DNA of 12,653 nt from SYIM01 sp039800205 (GTDB lineage: Bacteria > Pseudomonadota > Gammaproteobacteria > Burkholderiales > Burkholderiaceae_E): the NCBI GenBank assembly GCA_039800205.1, contig JBDLRB010000142.1:1-12653 (forward strand). Direction: 5' to 3'. The position numbers and the translations under genes were made by a program. The notes below the pieces were generated by a model. It was given only the letters and a program-made list of their open reading frames with translations. It had not been told where the DNA came from and made no database searches. This document shows positions 6,485 to 12,653 of the stretch, in pieces; position 1 is the first letter of the stretch, and each line of letters begins with the position of its first letter.

Positions 6485-7729
6485 ATGAACATCCTCTTTG
6501 TTCACCAGAACTTCCCCGGTCAGTACCGACATCTGGCTCCTGCGCTTGCAGCCCAGCCGGAGCATCGTGTCCGAGCACTCCGGATCGGCGACATGGGACA
6601 ACGCTGGCAAGGCATTGAAATTATCAGTTACGCGATCCGCCCCGAATCCGTCAGTACCGGCGGTCACCCTTGGCTACAGGATATGCAAACCAAGCTGGTT
6701 CGCGCCGAGGCTGCTGGGGCCGCGGCGACGCAGATGCGTAATGACGGATTCAATCCGGACGTCATTATTGCGCACCCTGGCTGGGGGGAAACGCTCCTGC
6801 TCCCGGAGGTGTGGCCGCAGGCTCGGATTGGACTTTTTTGCGAGTTCTATTACCGAGCGGATGGCGCCGACGTCGGATTCGATCCGGAATTCCCGCGACC
6901 GACAGACGGGCTCGCTGACGCGGGGCGACTGAAGGCAAAAAATCTCAACCACCTGCTGTCCTTTGAGGATGCGACCGGGGGGATCTCGCCGACCCGTTGG
7001 CAGCGCAGTCTTTATCCCGCCCGAATGCAGACCCGGATTGATGTCGTCCACGACGGTATCGATACTGCGGCGCTCCGCGCGAATCCAGACGTAACGATGA
7101 CGCTGAACAAAGGTCTGAAGCTGACCCGCGACGATGAAGTGATCACATTCGTCAACCGCAACCTTGAGCCCTATCGGGGCTATCACATCTTCATGAGGGC
7201 CCTGCCCGAGCTGCTTCGGCGGCGCCCCAAGGCTCGCGTCATCCTGGTCGGTGGGGACGGCGTGAGCTACGGCGCGGCCCCATCAGGCGGGGATCGGACA
7301 GGAAAGAGCTGGCGGCAGATTTTCCTCGACGAAGTCAAGGACCAACTGGACATGAGCCGGGTCCATTTCGTTGGACGGATCAACTACCCGGACTTTGTAC
7401 AGCTGCTCCAACTGAGCCGGGTCCATGTCTATCTGACCTACCCGTTCGTGCTGAGCTGGAGCCTGATGGAGGCGATGAGTATCGGCTGCGCGATCGTGGC
7501 CAGCGACACGCCCCCAGTACGTGAAGTCATCGATGACCGTGAACACGGGCTGCTCGTGGACTTTTTTGACCAGACGGGGCTGGTCGACCGATGCTGCGAG
7601 TTGCTGGATGACCACCCCCTGGCCGCACGGCTCGGTGCCGCCGCCAGAGAGCGCATCGTGAATCGCTACGACCTGAAGACGCGCTGCCTGCCGCAGCAAC
7701 TGGAGTGGGTCACGAAAATTGCGGGGTGA
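6485..7729 (+). CDS. Family 4 glycosyltransferase (GT-B fold)
   Basis: Retaining GT4 enzymes move a sugar from a nucleotide-sugar to a growing glycan on the cytoplasmic side of the membrane. The N-terminal half opens with MNILFVHQNFPGQYRHLAPAL and contains HPGWGE (97-102), typical of the Glyco_trans_4_3 N-terminal domain. The C-terminal half has VVHDGID (187-193), RNLEPYRGYHIFMRALP (225-241), VILVGGDG and the donor-site loop YPFVLSWSLMEAMSIG (319-334). The usual E-x7-E pair is reduced to its second Glu (E329), with Ser or Leu where the first would be. In-frame TAG at 6473 lies only four codons upstream, so the ATG at 6485 is the start although no strong Shine-Dalgarno precedes it. It diverges from the WecA-type gene, which suggests a role in the same glycan pathway (inference). 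Acceptor and sugar are unknown. Confidence 0.92.
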   Translation: MNILFVHQNFPGQYRHLAPALAAQPEHRVRALRIGDMGQRWQGIEIISYAIRPESVSTGGHPWLQDMQTKLVRAEAAGAAATQMRNDGFNPDVIIAHPGWGETLLLPEVWPQARIGLFCEFYYRADGADVGFDPEFPRPTDGLADAGRLKAKNLNHLLSFEDATGGISPTRWQRSLYPARMQTRIDVVHDGIDTAALRANPDVTMTLNKGLKLTRDDEVITFVNRNLEPYRGYHIFMRALPELLRRRPKARVILVGGDGVSYGAAPSGGDRTGKSWRQIFLDEVKDQLDMSRVHFVGRINYPDFVQLLQLSRVHVYLTYPFVLSWSLMEAMSIGCAIVASDTPPVREVIDDREHGLLVDFFDQTGLVDRCCELLDDHPLAARLGAAARERIVNRYDLKTRCLPQQLEWVTKIAG

Positions 7730-7735
7730 ACATCG

Positions 7736-7767
7736 CGACAACGGCACCCTCTCGGGTGCCGTTGTCG
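7736..7767. terminator. Strong hairpin between convergent genes
   Basis: CGACAACGGCACCC and GGGTGCCGTTGTCG form a perfect 14-bp stem with a TCTC loop, starting seven bases after the glycosyltransferase stop. No T-run follows on either strand, so it is not a textbook intrinsic terminator. The position between two converging genes nevertheless fits a bidirectional terminator or transcript-end stabiliser. Confidence 0.65.
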
Positions 7768-7803
7768 GTTGGGGTGGTGCAGACGCCCCCCCTGCAGGGC
7801 CGG
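7768..7803. other. Short spacer with C-run and palindrome
   Basis: Between the hairpin and the stop of the RTX protein lie a run of seven C (7786-7792) and a perfect 10-bp palindrome CCCTGCAGGG (7790-7799). No function is claimed. Confidence 0.3.
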
Positions 7804-10800
7804 TCAAATGAGCGCCTGATACACGGGGCCCACTTCGGTCAAAAGCGTTTGAATCGAGTCGAAGGCATGGGCCTGCAGGAACGCAGATGCCGTGTCGCTC
7901 CCCCGATCGATCGCCGCGTTGACCGATTCAGAATCGGCCAGTGCCACCCGCAAGGACCCGAGCACATCTTCACGACGTCCCTGATAGTCGAGCGACGGGA
8001 GGGCATTCGGACTTGCACCCGGGGTCAGGCCAATGATCATGACCTCGTTATCGGCATTCGGACCGAACTCGATCGGCAGATCCCCCGAAACCGCCGAGCC
8101 CGCGAAGAAACCGGCAGGCATGGAGGTACCGGTTGCATCGGGGCGAAGGAGACTCAGATCGATACCGTCTCCGTCGGTCAGATCGGCGATGAACGCATTG
8201 AGCTTGAAGGGCCTGGCCTCGTCCGCCGGACGAAGTACACCCTCATCATCGCTTCCGTCATCGAAATTGGCAATCCGGAACAGATCGTTCCCAGAGCCCC
8301 CCAGCATCCTGACCAGCGAGCCATCTCCGCCTGCCACCATCAGCAAGTCGTCTCCGGAGCCCCCCGCAAGCAGGTCCGCCCGTTCGATACCGGAGCCCGT
8401 ACCCGGCACTCCGCCCCCGTCCGCGAACAGCCGATCGTCACCGGAACCCCCTCGAAGGATGTCCCAGCCGTCCCCGCCGTCAAGCCAGTCGTCACCCGTA
8501 CCGCCAACCAGATCGTCGTCTCCGCCTGAACCGATCAAGGTATCACTGCCGCCGAGGCCATCGACGTAGTTTCGACCGTCATTCCCCACGATGATGTTGG
8601 CCGCCGAGTTGCCGATCACATCCGCATCACGCGTACCGCCCAGGACGAGATCGAACACCGAGACCGAACCGCCGACAGGCGCCTCAGCCAGGCGGAACAG
8701 GATGGGGCTGCCGTAGCCTTCGAGGACGATCTCGAGATCGTCCTTGGTGACGAGGATCTCTGGAGCCGCCGGGGAGTAATCCGCCAGAACGATGATGCGA
8801 TCGCCCACTTGCGCTGCATTGATCGCTTCAGGCAGGGTGGTATGCGTGCCCCAGCTTCCGACAATCAATTCGTCCACGAGACTGAGCGGGGCCACAGCGC
8901 CCGACACATCGTTTCCAAACTGGATTTTCTCGGCCTGGATGACGGTGATGCCATCCGGATTGCTGACTGAGGCCACGACAAAGACGGGCCCACCGGGCTC
9001 GTAGCCAAACTGAGCGCCAGTGAAGCCCTGCAACATTGCACGCTGCTCGGCACTCGCCAGGCTAACCGTGTAGTCGGACGCACTGCCCGCGAAGACGGCT
9101 ACATCGACGCCCTGCCCCCCGATGAACAAGTCGCCAGCCGCCAGATCGGTCGCCGTATCGTTTCCGGCACCGCCAAAGAGCGAATCATCACCCGAACCGC
9201 CTGAAAGCGTATCGTTGCCATCAAAACCGAACAGCTCGTCGTCGCCGCCAAGCCCCGACAACGAGTTGTTACCGGTGTCGCCGCTGAGCGAATCGTCGTC
9301 TTCGGTGGCAAGGTTGGAGCCCTGCCCACCGCCCGAGCCGCCTCCCGGCAGGACGCCGATCGTCTGGCTCGCTGCAAGGGCCTGGATGCCGGACGCCGTG
9401 TACGGCGCGCCATCAAAGGGGGTCGCACTGAGTACGTCCGGCACAATCTCGCCCTGCAAAACGGACTGGAGTCGAACGACCTGCTCAAGCCCTGTGAGGC
9501 CCGAGCTTGGATCGACTGAGTCAATGGCTGCGTTGACCTGGCTCAGGGCATCGACAATCGCCTGGAACTCGGTCGGCGAAGGCTGAGCGAATGTGGAACC
9601 CACGCTCGCGGCCGTCAGGATCGCGCCCAGCGTCGCGGTGTTCGCGAGATCCAGGGTGCCGTTAGCGTCCAGCGCCATGAGGATACGTCCGCTGGCACCG
9701 ACGGCGAGCCCCTGGACCACTGCAGGATCAGGCCCAAGCAGTACATCTCCGTCGTACAGGGCCATCGCCACCTCGATCACGTTGGCCACCTGCGCAGCGT
9801 ACTGCTGCGCTGCAAACGCGGCCGCATTGGTTGCCGCCTGACCGAACACATCCTGGGTGAGCAAGGCTGCCGAAATACCCGTGACTGCAGAGATATCTTC
9901 GAGCGCCAGCGCTCTGGTCATCGTTGATTCGTAGACGGGCGAGCCCACTGTGGTGGTCGCCCCCAAGTACGCAGCCAGCATGGTCGTCAGCGGAGTGATC
10001 GTTGTGTAGCCCTGGGGCGCCATATAGCCCCCGATCAGCGTCTTGCCCGTTGCCGTATCCGTCCCGAGGAAGGTCCGGATCATGCCTTGCCCTGCGGGGA
10101 GCGTGAACGAACCATCAGCCATAGAACTGACGGAGGGTTCGTCCGGGTCATGGATACCGTCGTTATCAAAGTCAATAAAGACCGTGGCGCCCGACACGTA
10201 ACCGTCGACCACCTTGCCCTGGATGGGGCTTGTGCCGCCGGTTCCACCCCCCGAGGTGAAGGTGCTCAGCAAGAATTCCTCGAAGGGAATCGCCGCGCCC
10301 GTGCTGAGCTGAAGCGCCTGGGTCGTCGACGGTTGATAACCGATCCGAATGAGGTCGTTTGCGTCGAGCGTCACATCCGACAGTGTGATGAGTAGTTCGT
10401 CCGCATAGGCTGGATGCCGACTGACGCTGATGGCGTTGCTCGCGACGGGCGCAAAATCGTAGAGCATATCGGAACCGTTCGAATCGATCGCGACGGTGAA
10501 CAAGCCGCTCAGACCCGAAAAGTTGGTCGTCGCAATGTTCTCGGCAAACATGATCGAGATCGTATTCCCGCCCGTGATTGCCTCAGCCTCCAGGAAGGGG
10601 ACGGGCATTTCAGCATTCACCGAATTCGGGCTGAAAGGAATCGTCAGGTTGGCCACGCTCCAGGGCACGCCCGCCGAGCTCTCGATGGTCACACTGGAGC
10701 TCAATGCCGGCGGCGTCGCGTTGACGGCCACATCCGCTGCATTCAACCCCGCCACCTTGATCCCCTGCAGGTCAGACGCCGAATCCAACGCTGCAATAGG

Positions 10801-12653
10801 ATTGGGAGTTCTCCAGCCCCATCCACTGGACGTGGCATCGGCCGGGCGGGTAAACACGGCATAGCTGATATCAGTCGTGTTCGGCGTGTACTTGCCGTCC
10901 TCGTCAGCCCCCGTACCGTCCCGCCAGATGCGAACGTACTCGTATTCCTGCGGCGCATTGCCATAGAACACCAAACCCGGGCCCGACGCGCCGCTTGCGG
11001 TCATCACGCTTTGCAGCGCCGCACCGACGTTCACCGTGTTACCGTGCGCATACGGTGTGCCGTTATCGTGCTTCCCCGTGCCATCCCAGGCCCGGAGCTG
11101 CAGGGCGGGCTCGCCCACCATCCCCTCGACGTCAGGAACAAAGCGCACCGGCGTGTTGGCGTCCAGCAGCAGCGCTGCGGTCTCCGAAACGTTCGAGATC
11201 AGCGTCCAGCCCGTGACCCCATTCATGTTGCTCTGCTGCGGCATGGCCTCGAGGTTGCCCCAGTAGTACCACTTGCCCGCTCCGGTGGCACCAACAACGG
11301 CCACATCGAACCCACCGTTCGGACTGAGGTCCAGATAACCGCTATCCGTATCACCGTCCCGAACCGCCCAGGACCCGGTGCGCCAACCCACACGAGCGAT
11401 TCCGCTGCCGACAATGTCCCAATGACCAGCGACCCAGGTCGAGGCCAGGGCGTTGAAGCCCGCATGGCTGGCACTGGGCCCGTTGATGAACGGCGCATCG
11501 TTCAAGGACACGAACTCGAGCGTGCGGGAATCCCAGCCGATTTCATTGCCTTGAGGGTCGTGGATCGAAACCGCAATCTCGCGTTGCCCGGCCTGGTCGT
11601 CCCAAGCCTGGGAGGACATCAATGACGGCGATAGCGAGGTCGAGAACACCAGAGCGGCGGCGAGCAGATCAAGGTGCTCAGGCGTCGCCTCGGCATTCAA
11701 CTTGATCTTGAGCGGCTGGCCCTCGGCGCCTTTGCCATCGACCAGGAACTGCCCGATCACAAACGCGCCGTCCGTGGGTGTGGCGATAAACGAACCGGTG
11801 TAGGGAGCGTATCGAGCGCCCGGCAGGAAACTGACGACGCCCGTCGTGGTGTCCACCGAAAAGAGGTTCGAATTGCCGAGCATCAGGCGATCGCCGACTT
11901 TCTCTCCGTCGACGATATCGGCTCGCAACTCGAACCCATTCAGCGCGCCCGGTTGCGCGAGCGCCGCCGGCAAGGTGACCGCGACCTGATCGGTCAGCGG
12001 TTGGCTGGACGTCCCCTGGACGTACACCAGCGGGTTGCCGTGGCCATCCGAATCCGAAAATGCGATACCCCGCCCTGCGCTTGTACTGAACGGATTGCGG
12101 CTGACGCGATCTTCGTCGTACACCCGGATACCGCGGGAATCCAGACCGTCCGCTCGATTGAACGAGAGCGCATCGACGAAGTCGAAGGACTTGCCATCGA
12201 TCGCCGCGCCCTGCGAGTCAAGACCAATGACCCGAACGCCGGCCACGGTCGGGCGGGCTGTTTGATTGTCCCCGATCGAGATGCCCGCACGAGTGATCGA
12301 GGCCACCGCCTGGTCAAACAGGTCATCGGCAATGAAACCGCTCACGGAATCGGGCGAAAAATTGAATACCGGCCCCGGCACTGGGAGACCCATGGAGTCT
12401 TCGCTCGCGCTCCAAAGCGCCTGAAACTTGAGTGACGCAACGCCCGAATCGGCAGCGGGCTTGATGAAGACGCCGTCCGGTGAGCTGTCCTCGTTAAGGT
12501 CGAGCCAGGCTGGAACCTCAGGTTCGGTGACGGAGCCGCCGCCCCCGCCTGTGACCACCGCGTTCAAAAACTTCACGTCATCAAACCAGTAGGTCTGTCC
12601 TGCAGCCGGTGCAAGGAAGTCGAAAAATACGCTCGCCTTGTTGAATCGCGTGT
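7804..12653 (-). CDS. Giant RTX exoprotein, C-terminal 1615 residues (5' end beyond right edge)
   Basis: The frame is open through the right edge; a GTG at 12576 is not the start, since coding sequence continues upstream (FFDFLAPAAG, YWFDDVKF), resembling the last strands of a carbohydrate-binding module. Numbering from that GTG: a Gly linker (10-14); an unrecognised region; a cadherin-like domain (about 210-362) ending FVSLNDAPF; a segment about 415-500 with DANTPVRFVPD; a SwmB-like domain (about 625-770); a D-G-Y module (786-870) with DFDNDGIHDPDEP; an Ala-rich helical stretch to about 1075; RTX block 1 (1092-1160); a region ending VIQAEKIQFGND; a beta-helix-like piece (about 1235-1300); RTX block 2 (1316-1435); and a C-terminal region ending VYQALI. 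RTX nonapeptides bind calcium outside the cell, and the C-terminus serves type I (ABC/MFP/TolC) secretion. The transporter is not in this window. Likely a secreted adhesin or matrix protein. Confidence 0.93.
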   Translation of the reverse strand, partial: TRFNKASVFFDFLAPAAGQTYWFDDVKFLNAVVTGGGGGSVTEPEVPAWLDLNEDSSPDGVFIKPAADSGVASLKFQALWSASEDSMGLPVPGPVFNFSPDSVSGFIADDLFDQAVASITRAGISIGDNQTARPTVAGVRVIGLDSQGAAIDGKSFDFVDALSFNRADGLDSRGIRVYDEDRVSRNPFSTSAGRGIAFSDSDGHGNPLVYVQGTSSQPLTDQVAVTLPAALAQPGALNGFELRADIVDGEKVGDRLMLGNSNLFSVDTTTGVVSFLPGARYAPYTGSFIATPTDGAFVIGQFLVDGKGAEGQPLKIKLNAEATPEHLDLLAAALVFSTSLSPSLMSSQAWDDQAGQREIAVSIHDPQGNEIGWDSRTLEFVSLNDAPFINGPSASHAGFNALASTWVAGHWDIVGSGIARVGWRTGSWAVRDGDTDSGYLDLSPNGGFDVAVVGATGAGKWYYWGNLEAMPQQSNMNGVTGWTLISNVSETAALLLDANTPVRFVPDVEGMVGEPALQLRAWDGTGKHDNGTPYAHGNTVNVGAALQSVMTASGASGPGLVFYGNAPQEYEYVRIWRDGTGADEDGKYTPNTTDISYAVFTRPADATSSGWGWRTPNPIAALDSASDLQGIKVAGLNAADVAVNATPPALSSSVTIESSAGVPWSVANLTIPFSPNSVNAEMPVPFLEAEAITGGNTISIMFAENIATTNFSGLSGLFTVAIDSNGSDMLYDFAPVASNAISVSRHPAYADELLITLSDVTLDANDLIRIGYQPSTTQALQLSTGAAIPFEEFLLSTFTSGGGTGGTSPIQGKVVDGYVSGATVFIDFDNDGIHDPDEPSVSSMADGSFTLPAGQGMIRTFLGTDTATGKTLIGGYMAPQGYTTITPLTTMLAAYLGATTTVGSPVYESTMTRALALEDISAVTGISAALLTQDVFGQAATNAAAFAAQQYAAQVANVIEVAMALYDGDVLLGPDPAVVQGLAVGASGRILMALDANGTLDLANTATLGAILTAASVGSTFAQPSPTEFQAIVDALSQVNAAIDSVDPSSGLTGLEQVVRLQSVLQGEIVPDVLSATPFDGAPYTASGIQALAASQTIGVLPGGGSGGGQGSNLATEDDDSLSGDTGNNSLSGLGGDDELFGFDGNDTLSGGSGDDSLFGGAGNDTATDLAAGDLFIGGQGVDVAVFAGSASDYTVSLASAEQRAMLQGFTGAQFGYEPGGPVFVVASVSNPDGITVIQAEKIQFGNDVSGAVAPLSLVDELIVGSWGTHTTLPEAINAAQVGDRIIVLADYSPAAPEILVTKDDLEIVLEGYGSPILFRLAEAPVGGSVSVFDLVLGGTRDADVIGNSAANIIVGNDGRNYVDGLGGSDTLIGSGGDDDLVGGTGDDWLDGGDGWDILRGGSGDDRLFADGGGVPGTGSGIERADLLAGGSGDDLLMVAGGDGSLVRMLGGSGNDLFRIANFDDGSDDEGVLRPADEARPFKLNAFIADLTDGDGIDLSLLRPDATGTSMPAGFFAGSAVSGDLPIEFGPNADNEVMIIGLTPGASPNALPSLDYQGRREDVLGSLRVALADSESVNAAIDRGSDTASAFLQAHAFDSIQTLLTEVGPVYQALI
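8272..8631 (-). repeat. RTX block 2 (hemolysin-type calcium-binding nonapeptides)
   Basis: It encodes repeated GGxGxDxLx units, for example GGSDTLIGSGGDDDLVGG, GGDGWDILRGGSGDDRLF and AGGSGDDLL. Each pair of turns forms a calcium-binding beta-roll in this family. A Gly/Pro/Ser interruption of about 15 residues and a second short interruption break the register before the last units. Confidence 0.92.
8662..8874 (-). other. Beta-helix-like insert between the two RTX blocks
   Basis: About residues 1235-1305 (numbered from the GTG at 12576) read TLPEAINAAQVGDRIIVLAD, then ILVTKDDLEIVLEGYGS. This resembles the opening turn of pectate-lyase-like right-handed beta-helices (T-I-Q-x-A-I-N-A-A-x-x-G-D-x-I-x-V). 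Only about two turns are present, too short for a complete enzyme domain. Confidence 0.4.
9097..9303 (-). repeat. RTX block 1 (hemolysin-type calcium-binding nonapeptides)
   Basis: It encodes SGDTGNNSLSGLGGDDELFG and then GNDTLSGGSGDDSLFGGAGND, four to five consecutive GGxGxDxLx-type turns. A typical flanking segment follows, GGQGVDVAVFAGSASDYTVS, which commonly caps RTX rolls. Confidence 0.92.
9967..10221 (-). other. D-G-Y / calcium-loop module inside the RTX protein
   Basis: Residues 786-870 (numbered from the GTG at 12576) read GKVVDGYVSGATVFID, the loop DFDNDGIHDPDEP with EF-hand-like spacing of Asp, a strand DGSFTLPAG and then TPLTTMLAAYL. It is followed by an Ala-rich helical stretch. 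The same series occurs in the left-hand adhesin at 3421-3032. Confidence 0.65.

Noticed and set aside
7705..8529. Plus-strand frame of 274 codons overlapping the glycosyltransferase end, hairpin and RTX block
   Set aside because: It runs through the hairpin and is antisense to RTX nonapeptide coding sequence; no start signal or domain is visible.
10414..11625. Plus-strand frame of 403 codons opposite the RTX protein
   Set aside because: It is antisense to clear cadherin-like coding sequence, is rich in Arg, His and Gln, and shows no recognisable domain; long antisense frames are expected in GC-rich genes.
12574..12576. GTG at 12576 as the start of the RTX protein
   Set aside because: The frame stays open to the window edge and encodes sensible beta-sandwich-like sequence upstream, so the start lies outside the window.

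Overview
This is a GC-rich proteobacterial window, most likely from a gammaproteobacterium, because it carries a clear RfaH orthologue and giant VCBS/RTX proteins of the type I secretion kind. The species cannot be told from the sequence. There are five real genes, and both window ends cut through very large open reading frames. I see no RNA genes, insertion sequences, CRISPR arrays or phage genes.

Layout. On the minus strand, three genes read leftwards from about 6132: a WecA/MraY-type polyprenyl-phosphate sugar-1-phosphate transferase (6132-4966), an RfaH antiterminator (4957-4379, 8 bases further on), and a giant VCBS-repeat adhesin that starts at 4291 (or 4276) and runs off the left edge after 1430 codons. 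They are co-directional with no obvious terminator between them, so they probably form one long transcription unit. On the plus strand, a family 4 glycosyltransferase (6485-7729) diverges from that unit across a 352-base control region. It converges on the last gene, the C-terminal 1615 residues of a second giant protein (12653-7804, minus). That protein has two RTX blocks and a C-terminus typical of type I secretion. A perfect 14-bp hairpin lies between the two convergent stops.

How the genes may work together (inference). The transferase and glycosyltransferase are envelope or exopolysaccharide synthesis enzymes. RfaH is known to let RNA polymerase finish long, poorly translated operons, including polysaccharide and giant-adhesin operons. 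Here it is encoded directly upstream of exactly such a target. The two giant proteins share one module, a D-G-Y...DxDxDG segment followed by an Ala/Gln-rich stretch, and look like a surface adhesin and a secreted, possibly sugar-binding, matrix protein. A biofilm or adhesion locus with a built-in RfaH is the most economical reading.

Points of interest are the mirror-ordered A-B-C-C-B-A domain array of the left adhesin, its start codon without a recognisable Shine-Dalgarno next to an RfaH gene, and the module shared by both giant proteins.
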